Assembly: GCA_022822665.1 (NCBI GenBank)
Contig: JAJEAR010000060.1
Location: 58,357-122,356, forward strand
Direction: 5' to 3'
DNA length: 64,000 nucleotides
Origin: Alphaproteobacteria bacterium
GTDB lineage: Bacteria; Pseudomonadota; Alphaproteobacteria; Thalassobaculales; Thalassobaculaceae
The notes under the pieces: model-generated
What the model was told of the DNA's origin: nothing
What the model saw: the letters and a program-made list of their open reading frames with translations, nothing else
Databases searched by the model: none
Shown here: one piece after another, positions 1 to 8,539 of the stretch
Layout of the letters: the number at the start of each line of letters is the position of its first letter
How positions within the stretch are numbered: position 1 is the stretch's first letter
Made by a program: the position numbers and the translations under genes

Positions 1-338
1 GTCACTGCACCGCGACCATATTCTTGGAACTCGGTCTCGCGCTTGGTACACTCTGTCTACATTGGGTCGGCTGAAGTGGTAGGTGTAGGTGTTTGCAACT
101 ACTACATATACTACGGTCAACAGCCCCATGTCTCTTTCCCCAGGTGAGATTTGGGGACTGTTGCGAACTGGAGTAGTTTACGAATATGACCCTTAATGAA
201 CGTGCCTCGGGCAAGGTGCTGAACCTGTGTTTATACTTGGAGTTGGGAGAAGCTATACGGTCAGTAAATCAGCGCCTCTCTTTTGGATTCTTGCGTTTGT
301 TTCGAATGAAATTCCGACTGATGTGACGACCGTAACAC
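1..338. other. Left-edge intergenic stretch, no gene recognised
   Basis: No convincing coding frame, RNA gene or repeat was recognised here. The base composition is visibly more AT-rich than most of the window, as in the two genes that follow. Any promoter for the gene starting at 339 should lie here, but no clear -35/-10 pair could be picked out. Confidence 0.4.
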
Positions 339-2090
339 ATGTATGTCCTCTATGTGACCGTGCTCACCGTCGGGGTGTACCTCGCCCCCGGCCTTGCGCT
401 GATGCCGCGCGCAGCATTCGATTCCAAGCTCGCCTGTGCGATTCCGATCGTGAGCGTCCTGCTCGTCACCAGTATCGCGCGGGCATTGAAGCCGCTTGGG
501 GCCTTCACCGAAAACACCGTCCTCGCGGCAACTGTAGCAGTAGTAGCCATCGCTGTTTGCCGCGTCTGGCTCATACGAAACCGGACCGAGGTTCACTGGC
601 CACCCGCACATCGCTTTGTTTACCTCATCAGCTTTTGCGCCGCCTTGTTTTCTGCAGGCAAGCTCGGAGTGTCCAGCTTCGATGGCGGCGACGAGATCTA
701 CAGCTGGAACTTGTGGGCGATACAACATACGCGTGGTGAACAGCCTGACCTGTACTATACCCAAGCCCCCTATCCGCAGACATTCTCGTATCTGATTGCG
801 TGGTGCTATCAGCTTCTGCAGTCTGTCGAGTTGCAGCCGCCTGTAAAGTGCAGCATGGCTGTGTTTACCGTGTCGTTGCTGGCTGCGATGGGAACGGCCG
901 CTCGCGGCGTCGGTTCCAGGTCTCTGGTCTGCTTCATCGTCCTGACGATCGTCGCCATGGCTGCCACGGGTATCCGGTCAGCGGTAACCGCCGGCCTAGC
1001 GGAAATCCTGATGATTCCCGCATTGGTCGCTTCCGTTGCGCTGTATCTGCACTGGAGACGAAGTCCGGCGAACCTCACCTACCTCTGGCTTGCGAGCGGT
1101 TGTGCGGTTGTCGCCGGGTTGTCCAAACAGCCCGCGCTGCTGTGGCTCATGCTGGTGTTCCCGGTGCTTGCCGTGGCCGGGCGGCGTCCTCGCGACAATG
1201 CAGCGCTGATCCCCATTGCACTCGCGTTTTGCGCGGGCGCGGTGTGGCTTCTGACCGAAGGAGCCGGCTTCCTCGACAATCGCGGTGTCATAGAGGATGC
1301 ACAGAAGGGCCGGGGCTGGCTTGAGCAGATCCTATTCGCCGTTCAGCGGTTCCTGGTGGGTAAACCGCCAATTACCGCCCTGATTGTTCTAGCTGGCTAC
1401 TGTGTGCTTCGCGAGCGCTTTGCTCGCGGGGTCTACTTTGGTCTGGTTATGCCGTTGCTGGTGCTCTGGCTTGTCTTCGGGGCCTATTCTACACGGCTCG
1501 GTACACATGTCATGGCGTTGTCGGCCTTGCTCATTGCTGCCAACGATTACTGGCCGGGGGCCCGCTGGAGACGGACGTCGACCGAACTCTCGACACGGGT
1601 CCGGCGCTTTGCCCACGGTCTGATGGCGGCCGCGCTAGTCCTCTCGGGCATCTACGCGTGGGACACTTACAAGAAACGGGGGGCCGAGTTTTCTTTCTAT
1701 GACGGGGGCAAGAACACCATTTATCGGTACTTTGGAAAAGATGCAGACTATATATTCAACCAGGTCTATAAGGGTGGCAGTATACTCTGGATTCCGTCGA
1801 ACTACATTTATGGAATATTCTATAGTCATAACCCCGTCATTCGACCCGACGGCCGGTGGCAGGACTTTGACGCCAGGCACATCCGAACTTCCATCCTGCG
1901 TGACCGGCCAGACTACCTGTTTGACCCTGGTGTCATCACACCCGGTTCAATGGTGTCAAACTTCCGTGAATTCCTGCGGCAGTGCCAGGACTGGTTCGAG
2001 GTTGTCGCTGCGCCTCCCAACGAGTTCAACTATACTGTCTACCGCCTGAAGTCCGATGCGCTGGATCACAATCAGGAATGCGCCCAGTGA
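339..2090 (+). CDS. Multi-pass membrane protein, GT39/ArnT-like glycosyltransferase candidate
   Basis: A 583-residue protein made mostly of hydrophobic segments, about ten to twelve likely membrane spans in residues 1-440, followed by a soluble tail of about 140 residues. This build is that of polyprenyl-phosphate-sugar-dependent membrane glycosyltransferases (GT-C fold) and related O-antigen or cell-wall glycan proteins. An early acidic segment after the first spans (FDGGDEIYSWNLW, about residue 110) fits the catalytic loop of GT-C enzymes. The stop overlaps the next gene's start by 13 bases, so the two are probably co-transcribed; the partner is a GT2-GtrA protein, which supports a role in glycan transfer at the inner membrane. 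The ATG at 339 lacks a strong ribosome binding site. Substrate unknown. Confidence 0.65.
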   Translation: MYVLYVTVLTVGVYLAPGLALMPRAAFDSKLACAIPIVSVLLVTSIARALKPLGAFTENTVLAATVAVVAIAVCRVWLIRNRTEVHWPPAHRFVYLISFCAALFSAGKLGVSSFDGGDEIYSWNLWAIQHTRGEQPDLYYTQAPYPQTFSYLIAWCYQLLQSVELQPPVKCSMAVFTVSLLAAMGTAARGVGSRSLVCFIVLTIVAMAATGIRSAVTAGLAEILMIPALVASVALYLHWRRSPANLTYLWLASGCAVVAGLSKQPALLWLMLVFPVLAVAGRRPRDNAALIPIALAFCAGAVWLLTEGAGFLDNRGVIEDAQKGRGWLEQILFAVQRFLVGKPPITALIVLAGYCVLRERFARGVYFGLVMPLLVLWLVFGAYSTRLGTHVMALSALLIAANDYWPGARWRRTSTELSTRVRRFAHGLMAAALVLSGIYAWDTYKKRGAEFSFYDGGKNTIYRYFGKDADYIFNQVYKGGSILWIPSNYIYGIFYSHNPVIRPDGRWQDFDARHIRTSILRDRPDYLFDPGVITPGSMVSNFREFLRQCQDWFEVVAAPPNEFNYTVYRLKSDALDHNQECAQ

Positions 2091-3133
2091 TCGGTATTGT
2101 CATTCCAGCCCTTGATCCACCATCTTCGCTCCTCACCCTGGTTGAGGAACTGCAACAGCTTGGAATGGGGCCACTTGTCGTTGTCAACGACGGCTCTTCT
2201 GTGTTATCGGTTTTTTCAGAACTTGAGGCGCTCGACGGCGTAACGGTCCTTCACCATGAGCGGAACCGGGGCAAAGGCGACGCCTTGAAGACCGGCTTTC
2301 GTCACCTCCTGATCGACGCAACCGTCACCAGTATCATGACGGTGGATGCAGACGGGCAGCATCTCGCATCTGATGTTCGAATGCTGCAAAACGTGGCCAT
2401 GCACGAGGCGGAAGCGCTGATCCTCGGTACAAGGGATTTCGACGGTGAGGTACCGTTCAGGAGTGCCTTGGGCAACAGGATGACACGATCAGTTCTCGCA
2501 CTCACGACCGGTCTCCGGCTTCGCGATACCCAGACCGGACTTCGCGTGCTGCCGCGCCGCCTTGTGCAACAGAGCCTTTCACTTGCCTCGGGCGGATATG
2601 CGTTCGAATTCGAGATGCTGTTTCTGGCAAAAAGGCTCGAACTTCGGATCAAACAGGTGGCAATCTCCACGGTCTATATCGAAGGTAATCGCGAATCCCA
2701 TTTTCGCCCGTTTCGCGATTCTCTGCAGATCTATGCCGTGTTTGTGAGATTCCTGTTTGTTTCACTCGCTTCCTTTTGCATCGATGTCACACTATTTGCC
2801 CTTATTCACTGGTTTAGTGATTCCATATTCTTCAGCACGTACGCAGCCCGTATTACATCGGGAGCCTTAAACTTCTTGGGCAATAGGCACTTCGCATTCC
2901 TGGTGCGTGGGCGAAACACCGTGGTTCGTGATCTCCTAGCTTATGTCACGCTTGCATTTCTTGTCAGCACTGCGTCGGGAACTGCAGTAACCATGTTCTC
3001 GCAGTGGCTTGGCTGGATGCCAACGATCGTGAAGATCTGGGTAGATCCTTGTCTCTTCATCGTAAGCTTTGCTGTGCAACGCTTCATGATCTTTGGCCGA
3101 AGAGTTGGTACGCACACTCACGAAGAACGCTGA
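2078..3133 (+). CDS. GT2 glycosyltransferase fused to a GtrA-type membrane domain
   Basis: 351 residues. Residues 1-215 form a family 2 glycosyltransferase domain of dolichyl-/polyprenyl-phosphate sugar synthase type: VIPALDPP at the N terminus, VVNDGSS nucleotide-binding segment, the MTVDADGQH metal-binding DxD-like segment, and RDTQTGLRV further on. Residues 225-345 form a four-span GtrA domain (GALNFLGNRHFAFL is typical). Such fusions make a polyprenyl-phosphate sugar and help move it across the inner membrane. The ATG at 2078 is preferred over the upstream in-frame start at 1982 because the GT2 fold begins immediately and the 13-base overlap suggests translational coupling to the upstream membrane protein, the likely user of the lipid-linked sugar. 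Confidence 0.85.
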   Translation: MRPVIGIVIPALDPPSSLLTLVEELQQLGMGPLVVVNDGSSVLSVFSELEALDGVTVLHHERNRGKGDALKTGFRHLLIDATVTSIMTVDADGQHLASDVRMLQNVAMHEAEALILGTRDFDGEVPFRSALGNRMTRSVLALTTGLRLRDTQTGLRVLPRRLVQQSLSLASGGYAFEFEMLFLAKRLELRIKQVAISTVYIEGNRESHFRPFRDSLQIYAVFVRFLFVSLASFCIDVTLFALIHWFSDSIFFSTYAARITSGALNFLGNRHFAFLVRGRNTVVRDLLAYVTLAFLVSTASGTAVTMFSQWLGWMPTIVKIWVDPCLFIVSFAVQRFMIFGRRVGTHTHEER

Positions 3134-3254
3134 CATAACCACACAAGCGACCTAGACGGTTCGTGAAGATAGCGAAATAGCGCACCCTGAGTCCTTTATT
3201 CTGTTTCAATGTAACTCTCCCATGATAGAGAGTTCATGGCTGAAATGTAGAGAT

Positions 3255-3695
3255 TTAGCGTGGCATGAGGCGTGAAGCTCTCGTGTAGCGATCGTTGATC
3301 AATCGCACATTGCAGGATGAAGCAGCAGTTGTGCGGATTGCGTCAATGCTGTTCCGTAAGCAGTTTGCCTTTGCAGATGCGCGGCCTGCCGAAGTTAGCC
3401 GGTGTCTGATGGCGCTGACGATCGATGGCAGCGCCTGAGTTCGAAACGGCTCGGTAGGGCGGCGGTGCATGCGTGTTTCATGGTTCCTAGGGCGAACGAG
3501 CGCACGAACACAACTGAATCGATGCGAACCGTCTGTCGCAATCAGCAGGCCCGGACTCACCCGTGGTGTTGCCAGTCACTCTGGCGTCTTGCACTGGCGA
3601 TCTCACCCGGTATGGACGGTACAGCGAGCGGGCCGCGACGCCGCGCCACGTGACCGGAGCATGTGAATCCAGCTCGACGTGCCGATCAGGATCAC
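3255..3695 (-). pseudogene. Decayed VapC-type PIN toxin
   Basis: Immediately after the vapB stop, a GTG at 3695 opens a frame beginning VILIGTSSWIHMLR, the N terminus of VapC PIN-domain RNases (normally with LIDTS). The first catalytic Asp is Gly here. The frame closes at a TGA (3605-3603) after 30 codons. Further downstream on the same strand, around 3290-3365, a different frame reads LRNSIDAIRTTAA, resembling the VapC segment around its later acidic residue (V/LRxSIDxxIAxxA), then shifts frame again. The remains match a full-length VapC of about 130-140 codons carrying several frameshifts. It cannot encode an active RNase. The alignment is by eye. Confidence 0.6.
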
Positions 3696-3698
3696 GGA

Positions 3699-3902
3699 TC
3701 AGTCCCGCCGGCGCAGCCCCCGCAGATCTCCCGGCGTCATGAGATCCTCGCAGGTCCCGGCATACTTGATGAGTTCGGCCATACGCATGCGGCGGTTGAA
3801 GTCCGTGATGGCGACAACTACGGCCTCTGGCCTGGTCCGCGCATTCGTGAACCGGGTTGCATCCGCGAGTTCGCCATCGGGAATGTCGAGCGAGATTTTC
3901 AT
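3699..3902 (-). CDS. vapB: VapB-family antitoxin, toxin partner broken
   Basis: 67 residues. The N-terminal part (MKISLDIPDGELADATRFT, then NARTRPEAVVVAITDF) is the short beta strand and two helices of the VapB/DUF2191 antitoxin type, whose second part (NRRMRMAELIKYAG) matches the 'RRRxxELLxLxG' toxin-binding tail. The ATG at 3902 has an AGGAGA-like site about 11 bases upstream on the minus strand; the longer upstream extension of the frame has no family resemblance and is excluded. Normally it would repress its own operon and neutralise the downstream VapC RNase, but that gene (3255-3695) is a wreck. The antitoxin may be a relic or may still act as a DNA-binding repressor. Confidence 0.75.
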   Translation of the reverse strand: MKISLDIPDGELADATRFTNARTRPEAVVVAITDFNRRMRMAELIKYAGTCEDLMTPGDLRGLRRRD

Positions 3903-4536
3903 GAAGCCGGAATAGTCTCCTGGCGAAGACAGTTCAATATCTGGAACGGGCCGTTTCACCCAAAGCCGCCACACGCGCTGGGACAATGCCGTGCGTTCCG
4001 CCTCGTACAGGACCACGAGGCGGACGAATGATCGGATGATATCGAACCTTGACGGGTAAGCCGCCACCGCTTTTTCGTGCGCCTACACGATCCGTTCGGC
4101 GCCGTCCATCGTTGCCATCAGGGGCACCGACCGGAAGCGTTCGGGATCGACCGGGCCGGAGAGACTCGGCGCCGCCCCACCCCGGGGCCGCCGGGGTGCT
4201 CGCCTCGCGGTGCGCCCAACGTAGTTCTCGCAGTCATGATCCTTCTCGAAGTACCCGACGCCCTACGCTCGCGAGGCGATCCTGCCGATGGGCGATACCA
4301 TCTCCGGCGTACTCCGGCAGGGAGGGACTCACGGGATTCGCGTCTGCCCATATGGGCCAGACATGCGTTCGTGGCGCACAGGACAAGGGACGAATGCATG
4401 GTCTCGTCGTCCTGTCATCCCATGGCCGCGACTGTTCTCCCCGAGTCTCCCCGAGCGGCACTTTCCGCACGCCGAAGCTGACCCCCAACATCGCAACGTG
4501 ACTACACTTTGCTGACCGAATTCCGGAAGCGAACCC
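3903..4536. other. Intergenic stretch between two toxin-antitoxin relics
   Basis: No gene could be supported. The open frames here have arginine- and serine-rich translations typical of chance frames in GC-rich DNA, and no recognisable family motif. It presumably holds the promoters of the minus-strand vapB and the plus-strand antitoxin at 4537, plus eroded sequence. Confidence 0.4.
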
Positions 4537-4797
4537 ATGGTGACAATCAATGTGCGGCGGCTCGACCAGGACGTGGTGGACCGCCTCACGCGGCGCGCCT
4601 CGCTGAATAACCGTTCCCTGGAGGACGAGGTGCGCCACATCCTGCACTGCGCCGCCGAGGACGACATTGCGGCAAAGCGGGCCGCGTTCGGCGAGGTCAT
4701 GAAACGGCTGCGCCCTTTGACCGAAGGGCGTACGCACACGCTGGCGGAGGTGCTGATTCACGAGGACCGCGACCAAGGCTATCGCGAGGACTTCTGA
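4537..4797 (+). CDS. FitA/VapB-like ribbon-helix-helix antitoxin
   Basis: 86 residues. The start MVTINVRRLDQDVVDRLTRR and following ASLNNRSLEDEVRHIL is the FitA-like/Arc-type ribbon-helix-helix DNA-binding fold: one beta strand (TINVRRL) and two helices. The C-terminal part would be the toxin-binding tail. Its TGA overlaps the ATG of the PIN-domain gene (TGATG at 4795-4799), the classic coupled arrangement of antitoxin and toxin. The partner toxin is frameshifted, so this gene now stands as an orphan antitoxin that could still bind its own promoter. Confidence 0.85.
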   Translation: MVTINVRRLDQDVVDRLTRRASLNNRSLEDEVRHILHCAAEDDIAAKRAAFGEVMKRLRPLTEGRTHTLAEVLIHEDRDQGYREDF

Positions 4798-5221
4798 TGC
4801 GCTTCGTCGTCGATGCGAGCGTGGCGGTCAAGTGGCTGGTAGCTGAAGAGAATACGGAGGTTGCGCAGGAGTTGTCGACGAGCGGCCGGGATTCGCACGC
4901 CCCGCGCCTGATGGCGTCCAAGGTCGCCGGCGCCCTGCGGCGCAAGGTGCGGACAGGCGAGATGGAAAGCGGCGCCGCGGGCGTCCTGCCGGCCAACATT
5001 GCGGTGCGATGGGCGCCGACGTGGCTGTCTCCGCCGATACGGTCCGTCTGGCGCTGGCGCTCGACCGTCCGGTCTGAGTTTGCGTCTGTCTCGCGCTCCC
5101 GCTCGCGCATCGTATCGGCGCAGTGGTGCGGACGGCGGACCTTCAGTTCGCGGAGGTCCTGGCCTCGGCCGGGTACGGCGAGACCGCGATGACGCCGGCC
5201 GAGTATACGGCAGCCGGTTGA
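4797..5221 (+). pseudogene. Decayed VapC-type PIN toxin
   Basis: The frame starts MRFVVDASVAVKWLVAEEN, the PIN-domain start with the catalytic Asp in VVDAS, and continues through about 70 codons (HAPRLMASKVAGALRRKV). Near 5005-5010 the reading frame shifts. The rest of the toxin is read in the frame beginning at ATG 5009: LALALDRPV, an in-frame TGA at 5075-5077 where Tyr-Asp-Cys would be expected, then HRIGAVVRTADLQFAEVLAS to a stop at 5219-5221. A small tandem insertion (LALPLA for LALA) is also visible. With one frameshift and one nonsense codon it cannot make a full RNase. Confidence 0.8.
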
Positions 5222-5489
5222 AGGACACGTCCGGGAGCCTCCAGGAAGTTGGGGCGCGCGTGCCGACGCCCTAACCGGTCCCGGGATGCCGATCAGCCAC
5301 GGTCCGGACTTCGGTCGTCGCTGCTGCATCACAGGCCGGACCACGCCGCTCTGCCGGGAGCGGGAGCCCCGTCCCCTTCCCTGCACCGGTGCACCCGTCC
5401 AGGACGCGCCGGCGGGAACCGGCAGGAGTTGCGCCATTCGGCAGGTTCGGGGTAGGGCGTGCGGGACATTCACACCGTGGAGGCGCGTC

Positions 5490-5795
5490 ATGACAACCTG
5501 CCTGATGGTCCGGGCCCGGGTGGAACCCGCGGTTCGGGACCGGTTCGATACCTGGTACGAGACCGAGCACCTGCCTGATGCGGCCCGGACATTCGGCGCG
5601 CTCCGTGCGCGCCGCGGATGGAGCCGGGACGACGCGTCGGTTCACATCGCCCTCTACGAATTCGCTGACCGGGCGGCTGCGGATCGGGCGATGCAGTCGG
5701 ATGGACTGGGCGAACTGATCGCCGAGTTCGACCGGCTGTGGGAGGGCCGGGTCACCCGCACCCGCGAGCTGCTGGATCTGGTCCAGGACATCTGA
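5490..5795 (+). CDS. Small protein, possible EthD/Dabb-like alpha/beta-barrel fold
   Basis: 101 residues with a good GGAGG site 6-7 bases before the ATG at 5490. The pattern of strands and helices (TCLMVRARVEP, FDTWYETEHLPDA, VHIALYEFADRAAADRAM) resembles dimeric ferredoxin-like alpha/beta-barrel proteins of the EthD/Dabb type, but no enzyme family could be named. It faces the otnK pseudogene end to end with 34 bases between the stops. The same arrangement recurs at 10852-11160, where the small ORF is broken and otnK is intact. Possible accessory role in sugar-acid metabolism, inferred only from this pairing. Confidence 0.65.
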   Translation: MTTCLMVRARVEPAVRDRFDTWYETEHLPDAARTFGALRARRGWSRDDASVHIALYEFADRAAADRAMQSDGLGELIAEFDRLWEGRVTRTRELLDLVQDI

Positions 5796-5829
5796 CAGGC
5801 GGAACGCCCGCTTTCGCGGCGGGCCGGGT

Positions 5830-6905
5830 TCAGCCCATCCGGGCCAGCGCCTTGGCAAAGAAGTCGGGCCCGCCGACGTTGCCGGACTTGAGCGCGAGCG
5901 CCAGGCCCGGCTCCCCGATGGTCACCGTCGAGGGGACCCCGGGGTCGATCTGCCGGCCGATCCTCAGCCCCCGGATTTCGAGGGCGCCAACCACGGCGCC
6001 CGAGGTCTCGCCTCCGGCAAACACCAGCCTGCGCACGCCGCCGCCGACAATTGCGACGGCGATGCGGGCCATGGCCTGTTCCACCAGCATTCCGGCCCGG
6101 TTCCTGCTCAACCGACCTGTGACCCGGTCGGGTGCGTCCCCGGCGTGGACCAGCACCGGTCCGGCCCCGATGTGCTGTCGCGCCCACCCGATCGCCCGGT
6201 CAGCCGCCTCGCAACCGGCGGCAAGTTACAGCGGATCCAGCCGCAGTGCCTCATGACCGGCGCAAACGCGTCAACCTGTACGCGGGTTGCCGTCGAACAG
6301 TTGCCCGAAAGCACGAGCCCCGATCCGGACATGGCGGGAACGGTATCGGTCCCGCTTGCCGGCGTCAGCAAACCCGCGCGCCGATAGGTCTCGGGAAGAC
6401 CGATCGCGATGCCCGACCCGCCCGTGACGAGCGGGAAGCCGTCGAGTGCACGTCCGGTCCGGTACAGCTGCGCGTCGCTCACCGCGTCCACGATGGCAAC
6501 GGCGACCCCCTCGGCACGGAGTCCGGCAAAGGCGTCACGTATTGCGTCGACACCGGCGTCGATGGTCGCGCACTGCACCACGCCGACCGGGTTGCTGTCG
6601 GTCATCGGGGTGAGCGGATGATCACGCATAGGACTGTCCGACAACAGCTGGTCGCCGACGAACAGGTGTCCCCTGAAAATGGTGCTCCCGGTTCCCGGGA
6701 ACGCCGGACAGGCGATGGTGAAGTCGATCTCCAGCGCCTGCATCAGTGCCTCGGTGACCGGTCCGATGTTGCCGGCTTCGGTGGAGTCGAAGGTCGAGCA
6801 GTACTTGAACAGGAACTGCCGCGCTCCGGCGCGGCGCAGCACTGATCGAGCGCGGCGCATGATGCGTTCACGGCACCGGAAACCGGAACCGTGCGCGACT
6901 TCAGT
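5830..6905 (-). pseudogene. Truncated, frameshifted otnK copy
   Basis: A duplicate of the four-carbon acid sugar kinase gene at 11160-12440. One frame (from about 6905 down to about 6260) reads [19 protein letters not shown] through [16 protein letters not shown] to VDAFA; the C-terminal part ([12 protein letters not shown] to [10 protein letters not shown]) continues in another frame down to 5830. The first 60 or so codons, including the [10 protein letters not shown] substrate loop, are missing, and 11 codons are deleted internally. Not expected to be functional. Confidence 0.85.
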
Positions 6906-7197
6906 GCCCCTGCTGCCAGAAGACAGCATCGGCGACGGACGACCCTGCTGTCATCCTTGTCCTCGCTGGAAAAGCCGCAACAGCGAAGGCGTATTCGGGA
7001 TCAGCCATGGTAACTGCCATGAGACTGTGTGGTGCTCGATTTCGGTTCCAGGGCGCCCCAACCGCGATTCGTTCACCGGCGACGTGCTGTGCGACAGATA
7101 ACTTCAGACTGATAAGACCGGGAACAAAGCGGAGTTCCGGGCCTCCGCTGCCACGATCGTGGTCCGGACATGCAGACTGCGCGCGGCCTCGGGGGAG

Positions 7198-8265
7198 TCA
7201 GCCCCGATAGGTGAAACTGTCGACCCCGGCCTCTGCGAACCCGAGTGCCCTGGAACGAAACTGGGAGTGATGAGGTGACCGCGAACAGGCCGGATCGGTG
7301 GCGCCCGGATTCCCGAGGTACGCCATCGCCTGACACCGGCAACCGCCCCAGTCAATCTCCCGTCGTTCGCAGCTGCGGCAGGGTTCGGGCATCCAGTCGG
7401 TGCCACGATAGGTAGCAAAAGCCAACCCGTTTCGCCAGATTTCCGAAAGCGACCGGTCGGTGACCGACTCAAACTCCAGCCCGGGAATACTCTCCGCCGC
7501 TTGACAGGGCAGCACCACGCCTTCCGGGGTGACAGTCATGCCGTACCGACCCCATCCACCCATGCAGGCCTTGGGCCAGGTGGCGAAATGGTCCGGCGGC
7601 ACGTAGTCGATGACCATGCGACCGCCTGCTTCCTCCACAATGGCACGTGCCCGTTCGACCTGCTCCGGCGTTGGCATCAAGGCGTCGCGATTGAGCAAGG
7701 CCCAGCCGTGATACTGGGTGTGGGCTACTTCAAGGCGCCGAGCGCCGAGCTGCCGGGCCAGCGCAATAATCTCGGGCAGCCGATCAAGATTCTGACGATG
7801 AACCACCGCGTTGACGGTCAGCGGCAGCCCGTACGACGTCACCCATCCCGCGACTTCCAGCTTGGTCGCGAAACCGCCCCTGTAGCCACCGATGCGATCG
7901 GCGGTACCGGCATCGGCAGCCTGGATCGACAGCTGGACATGGTCGAGCCCGGCTTCCACACAGCGGGCGAACACCGACTCCCTCAAGCCGACCCCCGACG
8001 TGATCAGGTTGCTGTAGAGCCCGGTCTCCGCCACACCCGCGACCAGTTCCGGAAGGTCCGAGCGCGCCGCCGGCTCGCCGCCCGACAGGTGCACATGCAG
8101 GATTCCAAGTCCGGCCGCCTGCCGGAACAGATCCAGCCAGGTCGCGGTCGACAGTTCGGCCGAGCGCTTGACCAGACTTGTAGGGTTGGAACAGTAGGGA
8201 CATCTGAGCGGGCACCGGTGTGTGACCTCTGCCAGCAGGGCCAGCGGCACCGGCACAGCGCTCAT
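7198..8265 (-). CDS. pqqE: PQQ biosynthesis radical SAM enzyme PqqE
   Basis: 355 residues. PqqE uses S-adenosylmethionine radical chemistry, with PqqD as chaperone, to form the carbon-carbon bond between the conserved Glu and Tyr of PqqA. The radical SAM CxxxCxxC motif is seen as CPLRCPYC near residue 18, followed by HLSGGEP. The C-terminal SPASM-type cysteines are present (PCQAAES, EPCRSCERREIDWGGCRCQ). Length is near the family norm of 360-390. The ATG at 8265 overlaps the pqqD stop by 4 bases, and the gene is last in pqqABCDE. Confidence 0.97.
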   Translation of the reverse strand: MSAVPVPLALLAEVTHRCPLRCPYCSNPTSLVKRSAELSTATWLDLFRQAAGLGILHVHLSGGEPAARSDLPELVAGVAETGLYSNLITSGVGLRESVFARCVEAGLDHVQLSIQAADAGTADRIGGYRGGFATKLEVAGWVTSYGLPLTVNAVVHRQNLDRLPEIIALARQLGARRLEVAHTQYHGWALLNRDALMPTPEQVERARAIVEEAGGRMVIDYVPPDHFATWPKACMGGWGRYGMTVTPEGVVLPCQAAESIPGLEFESVTDRSLSEIWRNGLAFATYRGTDWMPEPCRSCERREIDWGGCRCQAMAYLGNPGATDPACSRSPHHSQFRSRALGFAEAGVDSFTYRG

Positions 8266-8534
8266 TGGACCTCCACCATGCGGCGGCGGTGCAGTTCCGA
8301 CAGGAAAGTGGCGACATCATTTGCGATCATCTCGGCGGGAGCTGCATACCGTTCCGCGAGGCCGGCGACGATATCGCGAACCGACCGGGCACCGTCCAGT
8401 TCCGAGAGAATTGCGATTCCGATCTCGTCCAGCCGCATTGCACGCTCCGGGGCCAGCAGGAACCACTCGTTTCGCACCCCGCATCGGTGCAGCCGCACCC
8501 CGCGCGGCAGGTAAGTCACGTTGTCGGGCGTCAC
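8262..8534 (-). CDS. pqqD: PQQ biosynthesis peptide chaperone PqqD
   Basis: 90 residues, the normal PqqD size. PqqD binds the PqqA precursor peptide through its winged-helix (RRE) fold and presents it to PqqE. Typical segments are LLAPERAMRLDEIGIAIL and a helical second half. The GTG at 8534 is chosen because GGGAG lies 8 bases upstream; another GTG at 8543 overlaps the pqqC stop but lacks such a site. Overlaps pqqE by 4 bases. Confidence 0.93.
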   Translation of the reverse strand: MTPDNVTYLPRGVRLHRCGVRNEWFLLAPERAMRLDEIGIAILSELDGARSVRDIVAGLAERYAAPAEMIANDVATFLSELHRRRMVEVQ

Positions 8535-8539
8535 ATGCT

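Larger units (their letters stand above)
5420..6905. repeat. Direct repeat, left copy (small ORF + otnK segment)
   Basis: About 1.5 kb closely matching 10780-12278 in the same orientation. Both copies hold the small ORF on the plus strand, a 34-base gap, and the 3' part of otnK on the minus strand. Left-copy differences: an 11-codon in-frame deletion in otnK (removing the stretch that reads [11 protein letters not shown] in the right copy, between short GCCGACC repeats), a frameshift near 6258, and loss of the otnK 5' end beyond about 6905. Boundaries are estimated by eye where similarity fades. Confidence 0.85.

Noticed and set aside
3214..3233. A short inverted repeat (ACTCTC...GAGAGT) after the GT2-GtrA gene
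   Set aside because: Only six pairs round an eight-base loop and without a T run; too weak to call a terminator.
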